Positions 1 through 12,414 of a stretch of DNA of 64,000 nucleotides are shown here, one piece after another. The stretch covers positions 27,869,001 to 27,933,000 of the forward strand of contig NC_058524.1 in NCBI RefSeq assembly GCF_904849725.1, in the 5' to 3' direction. This DNA is from Hordeum vulgare subsp. vulgare. Its lineage: Eukaryota > Streptophyta > Magnoliopsida > Poales > Poaceae. Below the pieces are notes generated by a model. The model saw nothing but the letters and a program-made list of their open reading frames with translations. It had not been told where the DNA came from and searched no databases. Position numbers and translations under genes: made by a program. Within the stretch, counting starts at the first letter, position 1, and each line of letters starts with the position of its first letter.

Positions 1-272
1 TCATCCAAGGACCTCCTCGGTCAATTCCGATTCAACTAAAGTTGGAGAAACTGACACCCGCCAGTCATCTTTGAGCAACTGAGTTACTCGTAGCGATGAA
101 ACCAGTCTCTCGTAAGCGTACGAGTAATGTCGGTCCGAGCCGCTTCGATCCAACAATACCGCGGAATCAAGAAAAGGCTAAGGAGGGCAGCAAAACACAC
201 ATCACCGCCCACAAAAACTTTTGTGTTCTACTCGAGAAGACATCTACGCATGAACCTAGCTCATGATGCCAC
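1..272 (-). mobile_element. Angela/BARE-type Copia, start of internal region (PBS and leader), cut by window edge
   Basis: Read on the minus strand this follows directly from the LTR at 273-2082. It opens with TGGCATCATGAGC, a slightly mutated form of the TGGTATCAGAGC primer-binding site (initiator Met tRNA) used by plant Copia elements, followed by an untranslated leader that I recognise as Angela/BARE-like. The gag-pol body must lie to the left of the window. No coding frame is supported here. Confidence 0.75.
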
Positions 273-2082
273 TGTTGGGGAACGTCGCATGGGAAACAAA
301 AAATTTCCTACGCGCACGAAGACCTATCATGGTGATGTCCATCTACGAGAGGGGATGAGTGATCTACGTACCCTCGTAGATCGTACAGCCGAAGCGTTAG
401 AGAACGCGGTTGATGTAGTGGAACGTCCTCACGTCCCTCGATCCGCCCCGCGAACAATCCCGCGATCAGTCCCACGATCTAGTACCGAACGGACGGCACC
501 TCCGCGTTCAGCACACGTACAGCTCGACGATGATCTCGGCCTTCTTGATCCAGCAAGAGAGACGGAGAGGTAGAAGAGTTCTCCGGCAGCGTGACGGCGC
601 TCCGGAGGTTGGTGATGATCTTGTTTCAGCAGGGCTCCGCCCGAGCTCCGCAGAAACGCGATCTAGAGGAAAAACTATGGAGGTATGTGGTCGGGCAGCC
701 GTGAGAAAGTCGTCTCAAATCAGCCCTAAAACCTCCGTATATATAGGTGGGAGGGAGGGGAGGAGGCAGCCTCAAAACCTAAAGGTTTGGCCGAAATTGG
801 AGGTGGAGGAGTCCTACTCCAATCCTACTTGGAGTAGGATTCCACCTTCCCACTTGGAAACTCTTTCCACCTTGTGTTTTTTCCTTCTCAAACCTTATGG
901 GCCTTAGTGGGAACTTATTCCAGCCCACTAGGGGCTGGTTTATCTCTTCCCATAGCCCATGAGACCCCTTGGGGCGTGACACCCCTCCCGATGGTCCCCG
1001 GCACCCCTCCCGGCACTCCCGGTACACTACCGATGAGCCCGAAACTTTTCCGGTAATGCACGAAAACCTTCCGGTAACCAAATGAGGTCATCCTATATAT
1101 CAATCTTCGTTTCCGGACCATTCCGGAAACCCTCGTGACGTCCGTGATCTCATCCGGGACTCCGAACAACATTCGGTAACCAACCATATAACTCAAATAC
1201 GCATAAAACAACGTCGAACCTTAAGTGTGCAGACCCTGCGGGTTCGAGAACTATGTAGACATGACCCGAGAGACTCCTCGGTCAATATCCAATAGCAGGA
1301 CCTGGATGCCCATATTGGATCCTACATATTCTACGAAGATCTTATCGTTTGAACCTCAGTGCCAAGGATTCATATAATCCCGTATGTCATTCCCTTTGTC
1401 CTTCGGTATGTTACTTGCCCGAGATTCGATCGTCAGTATCCGTATACCTATTTCAATCTCGTTTACTGGCAAGTCTCTTTACTCGTTCCGTAATACAAGA
1501 TCCCGCAACTTACACTAAGTCACATTGCTTGCAAGGCTTGTGTGTGATGTTGTATTACCGAGTGGGCCCCGAGATACCTCTCCGTCACAGGGAGTGACAA
1601 ATCCCAGTCTCGATCCATACTAACTCAACGAACACCTTCGGAGATACCTGTAGAGCATCTTTATAGTCACCCAGTTACGTTGCGACGTTTGATACACACA
1701 AAGCATTCCTCCGGTGTCTGTGAGTTATATGATCTCATGGTCATAGGAACAAATACTTGACACGCAGAAAACAGTAGCAACAAAATGACACGATCAACAT
1801 GCTACGTCTATTAGTTTGGGTCTAGTCCATCACATGATTCTCCTAATGATGTGATCCCGTTATCAAGTGACAACACTTGCCTATGGCCAGGAAACCTTGA
1901 CCATCTTTGATCAACGAGCTAGTCAACTAGAGGCTTACTAGGGACAGTGTTTTGTCTATGTATCCACACAAGTATTGTGTTTCCAATCAATACAATTATA
2001 GCATGGATAATAAACGATTATCGTGAACTAAGAAATATAATAATAACTAATTTATTATTGCCTCTAGGGCATATTTCCAACA
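273..2082 (-). mobile_element. Angela/BARE-type 5' LTR (minus strand), full length
   Basis: 1,810-bp LTR with TG...CA ends: on the minus strand it starts TGTTGGAAATATGCCCTAGA and ends GTTCCCCAACA, both hallmarks of Triticeae Angela/WIS/BARE LTRs. It is the 5' LTR because a primer-binding site follows it on the left. Short open frames in it are not genes. The base after it (2083) lies inside another Angela LTR in the opposite orientation, so this element inserted into an older LTR. Its partner LTR and the second target-site copy are off the left edge. Confidence 0.85.
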
Positions 2083-3462
2083 CTCCAAAGGTGTTAGTTG
2101 AGTTAGTATGGATCAAGACTGGGATTTGTCACTCCGTGTGACGGAGAGGTATCTCGGGGCCCACTCGGTAATGCAACATCACACACAAGCCTTGCAAGCA
2201 ATGTGACTTACTGTAAGTTACGGGATCTTGTATTACGGAACGAGTAAAGAGACTTGCCGGTAAACGAGAATGAAATAGGTATGCGGATACCGACGATCGA
2301 ATCTCGGGCAAGTAACATACCGAAGGACAAAGGGAATGACATACGGGATTATATGAATCCTTGGCACTGAGGTTCAAACGATAAGATCTTCGTAGAATAT
2401 GTAGGATCCAATATGGGCATCCAGGTCCCGCTATTGGATATTGACCGAGGAGTCTCTCGGGTCATGTCTACATAGTTCTCGAACCCGCAGGGTCTGCACA
2501 CTTAAGGTTCGACGTTGTTTTATGCGTATTTGAGTTATATGGTTGGTTACCGAATGTTGTTCGGAGTCCCGGATGAGATCAGGGACGTCACGAGGGTTTA
2601 CGGAATGGTCCGGAAACGAAGATTGATATATAGGATGACCTCATTTGATTACCGGAAGGTTTTCGGAGTTTCCGGGAATGTACCGGGAATGACGAATGGG
2701 TTCCGGGAGTTCACCGGGGGGGCCACCCACCCCGGGGAAGCCCATAGGTGTTTGGGGTGCCGCACCAGCCCTTAGTGGGCTGGTGGGACAGCCCAAGATA
2801 GGCCTATGCGCATTGGGAAGAAAATCAAAGAGGAAAGGAAAAAAAGGGAAGGAGGTGGGAAAGGGAAGAAGGACTCCACCTTCCAAACCAAGTAGGGCTC
2901 GGTTTGGGAGGGGAATCCTTCCCCCCTTGGCTCGGCCGACCCCTTGGGGGTTCTTGGACCCCAAGGCAAGGCTCCCCCCTCCCTCTCCTATATATAGTGG
3001 GGTTTTAGGGCTGGTTTGAGACACTTTTTGCCATGGCAGCCCGACCACATATCTCCACGGTTTTACCTCTAGATCGCGTTTCTGCGGAGCTCGGGCGGAG
3101 CCCTGCTGAGACGAGATCATCACCAACCTACGGAGCGCCGTCACGCTGCCGGAGAACTCTTCTACCTCTCCGTCTCTCTTGCTGGATCAAGAAGGCCGAG
3201 ATCATCGTCGAGCTGTACGTGTGCTGAACGCGGAGGTGCCGTCCGTTCGGCACTAGATCGTGGGACTGATCGCGGGATAGTTCGCGGGGCGGATCGAGGG
3301 ACGTGAGGACGTTCCACTACATCAACCGCGTTCACTAACGCTTCTGCTGTACGGTCTACAAGGGTACGTAGATCACACATCCCCTCTCGTAGATGGACAT
3401 CACCATGATAGGTCTTCGTGCGCGTAGGAAAAATTTTGTTTCCCATGCGACGTTCCCCAACA
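2083..3462 (+). mobile_element. Angela/BARE-type LTR, plus strand, first ~440 bp missing
   Basis: This matches the neighbouring LTR in inverted orientation from about its base 441 to its end, finishing GTTCCCCAACA at 3462. The missing 440 bp are expected on the far side of the minus-strand Angela that split it. To the right it abuts, without a primer-binding site, the middle of a Maximus-type gag frame, so it is probably a solo LTR that inserted into that gag (expected target site AGACC at 3463-3467). The two LTRs differ most around 2670-3020, so they come from different insertions. Confidence 0.8.
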
Positions 3463-4499
3463 AGACCAACATTACTTCTGCCCCTTCATTGTTAAATTGT
3501 GTTGAAGATAGTGATGTTGGGGAACTTAATGAGCATGATCTTGATAAGTTTCTGTGCACTATTAAGGGAGAACCCAAGAAGCACTTTGTTGCTCTCTTGG
3601 AACAACTGGGTGAGGCCACTGACCTTATTGAGTCTCATGAGGAGACCATCTCCGAGCTTCAGGGACATAGTCGTGACTATGCCGATGAAATTGCCGAACT
3701 ATCTAGTGCTCTAGAATAAGAGCGCACTCTTCGTTTGGCTCTTGAGGAGTCATATAACGATGACTGCGCTAAAATGCAAAAGAAACTAGATCATGATGTT
3801 GTTCTTACTCGCATGCTTAAATCTGAAAAGTATGCTCTTGGGGTTGGCCATGACAGACTCAAAGAGGAGTTTGACATACTTGACAAGGCCCACAAAGCCT
3901 TGAAAGGTGCTCATTTCTCTCTGAAAGAGTCTCATGGTCAACTCCAAGCAAATCTTACCAAGGAGATCTCTACTTGTCCTCCCTTTGTGTTAATTGATAA
4001 TACTTGTGCAACTAACCCCTGTTGTGAGCATGTTCATCTTGTGGAGGAAAATGCCAAGTTAAAGGAGAAACTTGAGAAGGGCCTTGTGGCATGCATACAA
4101 GGTGAGAAGAGTCTGAACGATCTCTTGAGCACTCAAAAGGGTGTTGTAGGAAAGGAAGGACTTAGACTTACCTCCAAGTCAAAAGGTAAAAGGAAGAACA
4201 AGAACAAACGATCTCTCACCCTCATGGACATCTTTGTCAAAGAGGGTGAGGGGACTCAGAAGGTGAACAGGAACAAGGTGGACTATGGGAACCCCAAGAA
4301 GGGCAAAACCGTTCCTACTAACACAGCCGGCAAACTCAATTCTTCTTATGTTTTATGTTGTGCTAGTGATGGGCATGTTTATGCCAGATTTGTTGGTTCC
4401 TACGATGAAGATATTGAATGGGCTATCTGGGTTCCTAAGACCCTTGTCTCTAACATGAAAGGACCCATTAAAAAATGGGTACCTAAAACCAAGCCTTGA
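3463..4499 (+). pseudogene. Maximus/SIRE-type Copia gag, 5'-truncated and broken
   Basis: This is the C-terminal part of a long coiled-coil-rich Gag, which forms the particle packaging element RNA. The frame is in phase 3: residues before 3717 are followed by an in-frame TAA at 3717-3719, and the same frame then continues to 4499. Visible are Glu/Lys-rich helices (HDRLKEEFDILDKAHKAL), a Cys/His cluster near 4005-4030, a basic stretch (KGKRKNKNKR) and TLMDIFVKEG, a phrase I associate with SIRE/Maximus gags. The apparent start at 3393 is an artefact of fusion with the Angela LTR. The N-terminal half and the 5' LTR must lie left of the window. Non-functional. Confidence 0.75.
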
Positions 4500-4503
4500 T
4501 CTA

Positions 4504-7500
4504 TTGCAGGAGTTTGCTTCCGGTGGGGTGTCATGGTTGCTCGATAGTGGAGCGACAAATCATATGACCGGAAGCAAGGACTTAGTGGTGGATGTGCATC
4601 CTTCTCCATCTATGCCCACCCATGTCCAATTCGCCGATGCATCCTCTTCAAAGGTATTGGGATTTGGTAAGGTGGTCGTCTCTCAAGATTTATCTATTGA
4701 GAAGGTCATGCTTGTTGAGTCACTTGCCTACAATTTACTTTCGGTTCGTCAACTTGCAATTATGGGTTTTTCCACATTCTTTAATATTGACACTTTGGTC
4801 CTCCTAAGGAGCAAGACTCTTAAAGTAGCCTATGTTGGACATGTCGAAAATGGTCTTTATGTGGTGAACTTCTCAAAGCGACCCACTAAGACTGCGACAT
4901 GTTTAATGGCTAAAGTTGACGTGGGCTGGCTTTGGCATCGCCGTTTAGCTAATGTCAATATGAGATCTTTGCAAAGTCTTCTGACATGGGACCATGTTCG
5001 TGGACTAACAAATGTGAGCTTTGCTAAAGATCGTGTTTGCAGTGCTTGCATTGAAGGAAAGATTCATGAAACTGCTCATCGTCCAACGACTCTTATCTAC
5101 ACTAAGAGGCCATTGGAACTTCTCCATATGGATCTGTTTGGTCCTCCATCATTTAATAGTCTTGGAGGCAGAAAATATTGCTTAGTGATTGTTGACGACT
5201 ACTCAAGATATACCTGGGTATATTTCTTTAAAAGGAAGAGTGAAACTCAACAAACAGTCATCAACTTTGCTAATGAAGCGCAACGTCAACATGAAGCAAA
5301 GATCTTGATGATTAGGAGTGACAACGGCACCGAGTTCAAGAACTACACCTTAGATGAGTTTCTAGGTGATGAGGGAATAAAGCACCAATATTCCGCACCA
5401 TATACCCCTTAGCAAAACGGCGTGGCAGAAAGGAAGAACCGGACCTTGATAGACGCTGCAAGGACAATGATGGCAGAATTCAAATCTCCATATAACTTCT
5501 GGGCAGAGGCCATCAACACAGCATGTCATGCATCCAATCGGCTCTACATCCGCAAAGGCTTGAACAAGACTCCGTATGAGATTCTAACTGGAAACAAACC
5601 CAATCTCAAGTACTTCCGGGTATTCGGTTGTAAGTGTTTCATTCTCAAAAAAGGAGCACGGTTAGCTAAATTTGATTCTAGAGCACATGAGGGTATCTTT
5701 GTTGGTTATGCTACAAACTCTCATGTTTACCGTGTCCTCAACAAGTCCACCGGACTAATTGAGGAGACGTGTAACGTAGAGTTTGATGAAAATAATGGCT
5801 CCCAAGTGGAGCAAAGTGGTCTTTGTGATATAGGTGATGAAATTCCTCCCGGAGCCATAAGAAGAATGTGGATTGGTCAAATACTCCCCATTGAGGAATC
5901 CCTTGTGGCCGAAGGAGAAGGACAATGCTCTACTCAAGTGGAGCCATCACCCCCACAAGCCCCACATGCTTCCGATGAACAAAGAGAAGACTCTCAACAA
6001 GTTGATCAAGCTCACGGTCAAGATCAATTGCCTAACAATGGTGATGTGCCCCATGATATTCAAGCACTACCCCAAGACTCCGAACCTGCTCATGATCAAG
6101 ATCAAGTGCAACCCCGAGATCCAGACCAAGTAGAAGCACAAGATCAAGATCAAGAGCAACCACTAATACAAGATCAAACTAGTGAACCTGCTCAAGTCGA
6201 AGGACAAGATGATCAGGAGACTGTCTCACAATTCCCGTCTGGAGCTCCAACAACCGGCTCAAGACGCAAGGGCAAGCAAAAGAAACAAGTCGATGCTCCC
6301 CCGTTATCTAATGAAGAAATCTTGGAGCGTCGAGCAGCCAAGAATGCGAACAAGCTGAGAGTCAAGTCACATCTTATGAAGAATGTACTTGGCAGTTTAA
6401 AAAGGGGAGTATCCACCCGTCAACAGCTTTGGAATTATTGTGAGCATCACGCGTTTGTCTCGTATTGTGAACCTCAACAGGTACAGGGAGCGCTCGATGA
6501 TGAGGATTGGCTTATGGCCATGCACGAAGAACTTAACAACTTCGAGCGCAACCAAGTCTGGGATTTAGTGCCTCGGCCAACGGAGGAACATAATGTCATC
6601 GGGACCAAATGGATATTCAAGAACAAGCAAGATGCCAATGGAATTGTGATTCAAAACAAGGCAAGATTGGTGGTTCAAGGCTACTCCCAAGTCGAGGGTA
6701 TCGACTACGATGAAACCTTTGCCCCCGTTGCTCGTCTAGAATCTATTCGCATGTTACTTGCATTTGCTTCTCATCATAACTTCAAATTACAGCAAATGGA
6801 TGTGAAAAGTGCATTTCTTAATGGTCCTTTGAATGAGTTGGTCTATGTCAAACAACCCCTGGGGATTCGAACATCTCAAGCTCCCCAATCATGTGTACAA
6901 ACTTAATAAGGCACTCTATGGCCTTAAACAAGCCCCACGCGCGTGGTATGAGTATCTTACTGACTTGTTACAAGATCGTGGGTTTGAAATTGGGAAGATT
7001 GATCCCACTCTTTTTACTAAGAGGGTTAAAGGGGATTTGTTCATATGCCAACTATATGTTGATGATATTATCTTTGGCTCTCCTAACATTTCATTCAATG
7101 AAGAATTTGCTGCACTAATGACTGAGAAGTTTGAGATGTCCATGATGGGAGAGTTGAAGTTCTTCCTGAGATTAGACAAGGTCTAGAAGGGACATTCATC
7201 AAACAAGCCTAGTACACTTAAGACATGCTCAAACGGTTCGAGCTCGAAGATGTCAAACCGGTCAAGTTCCCCATGCCAACCAGATGCAAGCTTGACAGTG
7301 ATCCCAATGGTAAAGCAGTGGATCAAAAGGTATACCGCTCCATGATTAGATCCCTCCTTTACCTCTGTGCATCTAGACCGGATATTATGTTGAGTGTAGG
7401 GATATGTGCACGGTTTCAATCCGCACCAAAAGAAAGTCATTACATGGCTGTTAAGCGAATCTTTCGATATTTGGCTCATACCCCAAACTTTGGCCTCCGG

Positions 7501-8001
7501 TATCCCAAAGGAGCAAACTTCAATCTAGTTGGCTATTCTGACTCAGATTGGGCTGGAGATTGTGTGGAGAGGAAGTCAACGTCTGGAGGATGCCAATTCC
7601 TTGGTCGCTCTTTGGTAAGTTGGTCTTCAAAGAAGCAGAACTGCGTCTCCTTATCATCCACCGAAGCTGAGTATGTGGCAGCTGCAAGTTGTTGTGCACA
7701 ATTGCTATGGATGAGGCAGACTTTAAAGGATTATGGTGTCACTTGTGACAAAGTGCCTCTTCTATGTGACAATCAAAGCGCTATCAAGATTTCCCTCAAC
7801 CCAGTGCAACATAGAAAAACCAAACATATTGATATTCGTCATCACTTCATTCGTGTACATATCAAGCTAGGTGATATCGAGGTTCACTTCATCCACACTG
7901 AAGAGCAACTTGCAGATATTTTCACTAAGCCTCTAGATGAAGCAAGGTTCCGGGAGTTAAGGCATGAGCTAAATATCATTGATTCAAGTAATGTGGATTG
8001 A
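4504..8001 (+). pseudogene. Maximus/SIRE-type Copia pol (protease, integrase, RT, RNase H), several breaks
   Basis: Domain order is Copia-type. Protease: LLDSGATNHMTG near 4535-4570. Integrase: zinc-binding HHCC (LWHRR...CSACIEGK) near 4930-5060, LHMDLFG and RSDNGTEF catalytic Asp regions near 5125 and 5315, then [10 protein letters not shown]. Reverse transcriptase: [11 protein letters not shown] near 6720 and YVDD at 7055-7066. RNase H: YSDSDWAGD near 7535 to ADIFTKPLDE near 7915. Breaks: TAG at 5410-5412 replaces the Gln of the QNGVAER motif; a one-base insertion near 6855-6865 shifts the frame; a small deletion near 7158 plus stops at about 7204 and 7213 interrupt the RT-RNase H junction. 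A Gln/Asp-rich linker (5930-6210) separates integrase and RT. Dead copy. Confidence 0.85.
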
Positions 8002-9315
8002 AACTAGGCATATTGCACCTCACTTTGCATTCCATCTTGGTCTAGATGTAGGAATGGACATAGGGGGGGTGTTGTTCTCTCAATGAACTTTCCCTCCCCC
8101 CATTATGCATAAATCAATCTAGTCTTTCACTTTAGCCATTGTCAAATGACACTTGTGCTTCAAAGACGAGCATTGGTCATGAACCCAAGGATAATTCTTC
8201 GCGGTGTCATACCATTGTCTCAAACATAGGTGGCCTCGGCCACCACCCCTCCATCCTTTCTTGCGTATAGAAGAAAGGATATACAATGACAAGTCAGTAC
8301 ATTTTCCTGGATGCTATCTGTTTTTACTCACTTGTCATGTGCCCAAGTTCATCTCTTTTCCTTAGCCGCGTTGCGACATTTACAGCGGTACTACCGCCAG
8401 GACCCCAGCGGTACTACCGCCAGGGGTAGCGGTACTACCGCCAGAACCCCAGCGGTACTACCGCCAAGATTCCCATCTAACACGATCGGCTAGGAAATTT
8501 TTAGGGCTGCCTCAAGGGGGAGTGGTACTACCGCCAGGACCCCAGCGGTACTACCGCTAGGCCCTCAGCGGTACTACCGCTGGCCCGTACCCCTTGGGCT
8601 ATATAAAGGAGGGGGAGCCCGTTTTCTCAGCCTGTTTCTTCTTCCTCGCGGCTCCTCCCTCCCCTAGCCCGAAAACTCCCTGTTTGGATCTCGTTTCGTG
8701 GAGCTCCTTCTCCCCGTTGGTTTGGAAGGGTTGCTCCACCTCTCATTCCTCCTCCAAGAGCCATGAATCCCGGTAAAGCTCCTCCCTTCTTCTATTTGGT
8801 TGATGTTCTTGTTATAGGGTTAGGAGCATTGGGGATTGGATCCATATCTTTGATCTTATGGCTAGTTCTTGGATGGCATGAAGGAGATATTTGAGGGGAG
8901 TATAGGTCCTATGGATTGTTGTTGATTATGTTGCCATGCCCTAGGATTTACTCGTTTTAGATCTAGCACTTGAACTATGTTTGGATTAGATCTAAAACTT
9001 GCTCTCTCTTGCCTAGGCATGTACTTATTTCGGTGTTACTAGTGTTCCTCATGTAAAAGTAGGGCTGGGGTGGAGTTCTTAGTGTTCATGTACAGCCCAT
9101 GCCCTAGTAACGAATTTTTATTTGTCAGATCTGAAAGTCAAACCCCAGCGGTACTACCGCCAGGGGTAGCGGTACTACCGCTATGACCCCCAGCGGTACT
9201 ACCGCCAGGGGTAGCGGTACTACCGCTAGGCCCCAGCGGTACTACCGTCAGGGGTGGCGGTACTACCGCCAGGAGCATTCACGGTGTATTTTTTGTGTTT
9301 TGTGCTTAGCAATGA
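8002..9315 (+). mobile_element. Maximus-type Copia spacer between pol and third ORF
   Basis: About 1.3 kb of internal untranslated sequence between the pol stop and the env-like frame. It holds two clusters of an odd-palindromic 13-mer (listed separately), a run of seven G at about 8066, and a TATA-like ATATAAAG at about 8601-8608. No supported gene; short open frames across the repeats are low-complexity (Thr/Ala/Arg) and not credible. Confidence 0.6.
8383..9272 (+). repeat. Array of GCGGTACTACCGC odd palindromes (central C)
   Basis: I count about 13 copies of GCGGTA-C-TACCGC in three clusters: four at 8383-8466, three at 8520-8582, six at 9147-9272, some with one mismatch. Each unit has perfect 6-bp arms around a single central base. 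Spacers are short CAGGACCCCA / CAGGGGTA types. Every copy has C as the central base on the plus strand, opposite to the copies in the 3' LTR. Confidence 0.85.
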
Positions 9316-10693
9316 GTGTTTACTTTTTCTGCGTTTTCAAGTTTCATTGCCTTGACTCTTCTTGTCGCCTCTTTTCGCTGTGTATTCTGTGTCACAGGTA
9401 GCTCTTCTCGCCGTTCGAACCCCCCACGGGACACACAGTCAAAACAGTATCGCAACCAAGAGGCGCCCGAGGGGTCTGCCACCTCAGGTCTGCAACCCAA
9501 GAAGCAGTCCTTCAAGAAGGTCGCACACAAGGATAAGAGGGTCAATGTCCGAACAATGTCCCCCAAGGACTTTCTGCAGTTTCGCACTCAGAACCACTAT
9601 CTCAACGAAAGGGCTGTGATCAAGGATGTTGACCATGTCTGGGCAAGGGACCAATGCAGGATCTACCGTGATGTTGTCGCGCATTTCAAGAAAAACTATG
9701 TCTCTGTTCAGTGGATTGACCTGGCACATCTTCAGCGGAACATGGACTATTTTGGTGATGCCCTCTCTCTGGTTGACAAACTGGGCATCAAGGACATCAT
9801 CACTTTCAAGACAGATTTTGATCCCACCGCTGTTGCTCAGTTCTATGTCACGGTCCACTTCTCTCCTGATGCAGAGCGCTCCATGGTGTGGATGACTGGG
9901 TCCAAGAAGATGACCGGTTCCTGGCGTGAGTTCATGCAATTCCTACAGACTGCAGAAACTCTATCTGAGGAAGGGGGTGCTTCCCAAGCACCTGGACATC
10001 ATGCATCGGATCCTTCGCAACACCCTCTTCCCTCGCATTGGTAACTTTGACAAGGTTCATGGCTCCTTGGCTGAGATGCTGCTGCTTTGTGAGGAGGCTA
10101 TGTCTCAGGAGTCTGCTCAGCTGGATATTTCTGATGTGATGTTCACGGAGCTCTGGAACTGCATCATCATGCGTAAGGTTCCCATCTACGGGCCTTATCT
10201 GTTCGCATACATTCACCATAAGTGGCAAGAGGCTTTTCCGGAGGAGCTGCTCTACGCTCAGTCTGACTACATTGTGCACGACCCGATCAGGCTTCGCGTC
10301 AAGGACAAATGGGACAACCCATCTACTTCCTCTCAGCACATGGATACTGATACAGAGACTGCTGCTGACAGAGGAACCGCCTCTCAGTCCCGCTCGTCTG
10401 CCATGCCATCTTGGGCCATCAAACTGCAGGACAAGATGAAGACTCTTTTCTGTATGCAAGCTAAGGGTCAGTACCAGACGCACGTGGCTCAGAAGGAGAG
10501 CCGCCAGAGGCATAAGCGTGTTCTCGGGACCCTGGATGTGGACATCTCCAGCGGATCAGAGGACGACATCACTCCAGAGGCTACTTGGATGCAGGCTCAA
10601 GGATACCAGTGGTCTGGCGATGAGGCGGAAGAGGAGGAGCAGGCCGATCAGGAGGGGACCGATGAGTCTGGTGATGCTGAGGATGAGGAGTAG
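9316..10693 (+). pseudogene. Third (env-like / accessory) ORF of Maximus/SIRE-type Copia, one frameshift
   Basis: SIRE/Maximus elements carry an extra ORF between pol and the 3' LTR, often called env-like; its role is unknown. Here one frame runs 9316-10044 and continues in the next frame at 9926-10693. The shift is explained by one extra G in the G-run at 9973-9977. The first part has no convincing signal peptide; its start is uncertain and may depend on splicing from upstream. The middle has globular character (DYFGDALSLVDKLG, MVWMTGSKKMTGSW). The end is very acidic with Glu/Asp runs (EEEEQADQEGTDESGDAEDEE region), and I see no transmembrane segment, so an envelope role is not supported by this sequence. 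It resembles the 'putative plant transposon protein' type domain, from memory only. Confidence 0.65.
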
Positions 10694-10978
10694 CTACCCG
10701 TGGCATTAGGTGTGCCCCTTTTTGGTGTCTTGTGCCAAAGGGGGAGAGAGTCTAGGATTTGCTTTCATATTCGAACTTTGTGTTGCTTTGCTTTATTTCG
10801 TGTGGTTTGCTTCGAACTTGGTTTGCTTCTAGTTTGCTATCTTTTGTGAGACATTAACTTATGTGAGATTTATTTCCATCATATGTTGTGATTCATATGC
10901 CCCGTATTTTCATATATCTCTATCTTTTTGTTCTCATATTATTCTCTGTGCAAATCCGGTATTGTCATCAATCCACCA

Positions 10979-10991
10979 AAAAGGGGGAGAT
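10979..10991 (+). promoter_or_regulatory. Polypurine tract of Maximus-type Copia
   Basis: AAAAAGGGGGAGAT sits immediately before the 3' LTR start TGTTGGGGCTC, the expected primer for plus-strand DNA synthesis. A second similar tract (AAAGGGGGAGAGAG) lies near 10737. Confidence 0.8.
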
Positions 10992-12414
10992 TGTTGGGGC
11001 TCATGCCTAAGTAATTTTGGTGATTGATGACAGTACCGTACAGGACTAACCGTGTGTGTTAAGGTTTCAGATAACACACGTCAACGGCACAAGACGACAC
11101 GTCTCCTCATTCATGGAACGGAAGCACGGCGCTCTCTACGATTTTATTTATTTGAGTCATAGGAAAGCCGTACTATTAAGAGGGGATCCGTAGTGGAAAG
11201 GTTTGGGTAGAACCTATCTTTGCACACGCACACTTCCCATTCTCCCTTTTCTTCATCTTTGGAGCGGCCCTCGCCACTTTGTTTCTCGCATCTTTGCAAA
11301 ATGGTCCCCTCTTAGTATCACTAGCTGGCGGTAGTACCGCCCCTGGCTAGCGGTAGTACCGCTTCAGGTGCTTTGTTTCACCTGCCTAGCGTTAGTTCGT
11401 GGACGGACCTTTTTGCGAAGACTTTCTTGGCGGTAGTAGTGCTTTTGCACTACCAAGGGGCCAGCGGTAGTACCGCTGGTGTCAGCGGTAGTACCGCTGG
11501 AGTCCCAGCGGTAGTACCGCTGCATCCAGCGGTAGTACCGTCAGGCGGCGGTAGTACCGCTCATGTTCAGCGGTAGTACCGCTGGAGTGCCAGCGGTAGT
11601 ACCGCTGCAGGCAGCGGTAGTACCGCTGGAGCTCGGGCAGAGAGTGGGAAAACGGTCTGATTTTTCCCCCCACTATATAAATGGTTCTTCTAGCTGAGGA
11701 ACCCTATCTCTTACCTCTCTAAGCTCCATTGTTGCGCCCCAAGCTCAAAAGTGTCCGTTCTCTCTCCCTAGCCAATCAAACTTGTTAATTCTTTAGGGAT
11801 TGGTTGAGAAGGCCTAGATCCACACTTCCACCAAGAGAAAAGTTGATTCCCCCACCAATCCCTTGCGGATCTTGCTACTCTTGGGTGTTTGAGCATCCTC
11901 GACGGTTGAGGTCACCTCGAAGCCATATTCCATTGTGGTGAAGCTTCGTGGTTTAGTTGGGAGCCTCCAAGCTTTGTGTGGAGTTGCCCCAACCTTGTTT
12001 GTAAATGTTCGGTCGCCGCCTTCAAGGGCAGCTATAGTGGAATCACGGTACCTTGCATCGTGCGAGGGCGTGAGGAGAATACGGTGGCCTTAGTGGCTTT
12101 TCGGGGAGCATTGTGCCTCCACACCGCTACAACGGAGACGTACTTCCTGTCAAAGGGAAGGAACTTCGGTAACACATCCTCGTCTACATCGGTTCCAGTT
12201 GTGATTATCTCTATCCTTTACTTTGTATTTGCTTATGCTTGTGACTATATCTTACTTGTCTTAATAGCTCTCGTTGTTAGCTTCTATAGGGTTCACCTCA
12301 TTGTCGTATTATTTGTGAACCCGTATGGTGTTTACCTTAACTTGTTAAGATTAATTAAAAAGTGGTCGTTGTCTATTCACCCCCCTCTAGCCAACCATAT
12401 CGATCCTTTCAACA
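10992..12414 (+). mobile_element. Maximus-type 3' LTR
   Basis: About 1,423 bp, starting TGTTGGGGCTCATGCC and ending CGATCCTTTCAACA, preceded by a polypurine tract. The TCGAG at 12415-12419 should be the right target-site copy; the left copy and the 5' LTR are off-window. Contains TATATAAA near 11673 as a plausible element promoter, and an array of odd palindromes (separate entry). Confidence 0.75.
11325..11633 (+). repeat. Array of GCGGTAGTACCGC odd palindromes (central G) inside the LTR
   Basis: About ten copies: two at 11325-11363 and eight at 11464-11633, plus a degraded one near 11430. The core is the reverse complement of the array at 8383-9272: the same arms with central G instead of C. 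It ends about 40 bp before the presumed LTR TATA box. Confidence 0.85.

Noticed and set aside
127..907. Open frames of 125-148 codons in 127-907 and their counterparts at 3162-3446
   Set aside because: They lie inside Angela LTR sequence and appear in mirrored form in the inverted LTR; compositional, no domain.
8311..9401. Thr/Ala/Arg repeat frames over the GCGGTACTACCGC arrays
   Set aside because: Short-period DNA repeat translated in any frame; no start context or domain. The array is not CRISPR either: spacers are near-identical and units are palindromic transposon repeats.
9926..10693. True envelope glycoprotein reading for the third ORF
   Set aside because: No signal peptide, no transmembrane helix and a highly acidic tail; 'env-like' is only a positional label.
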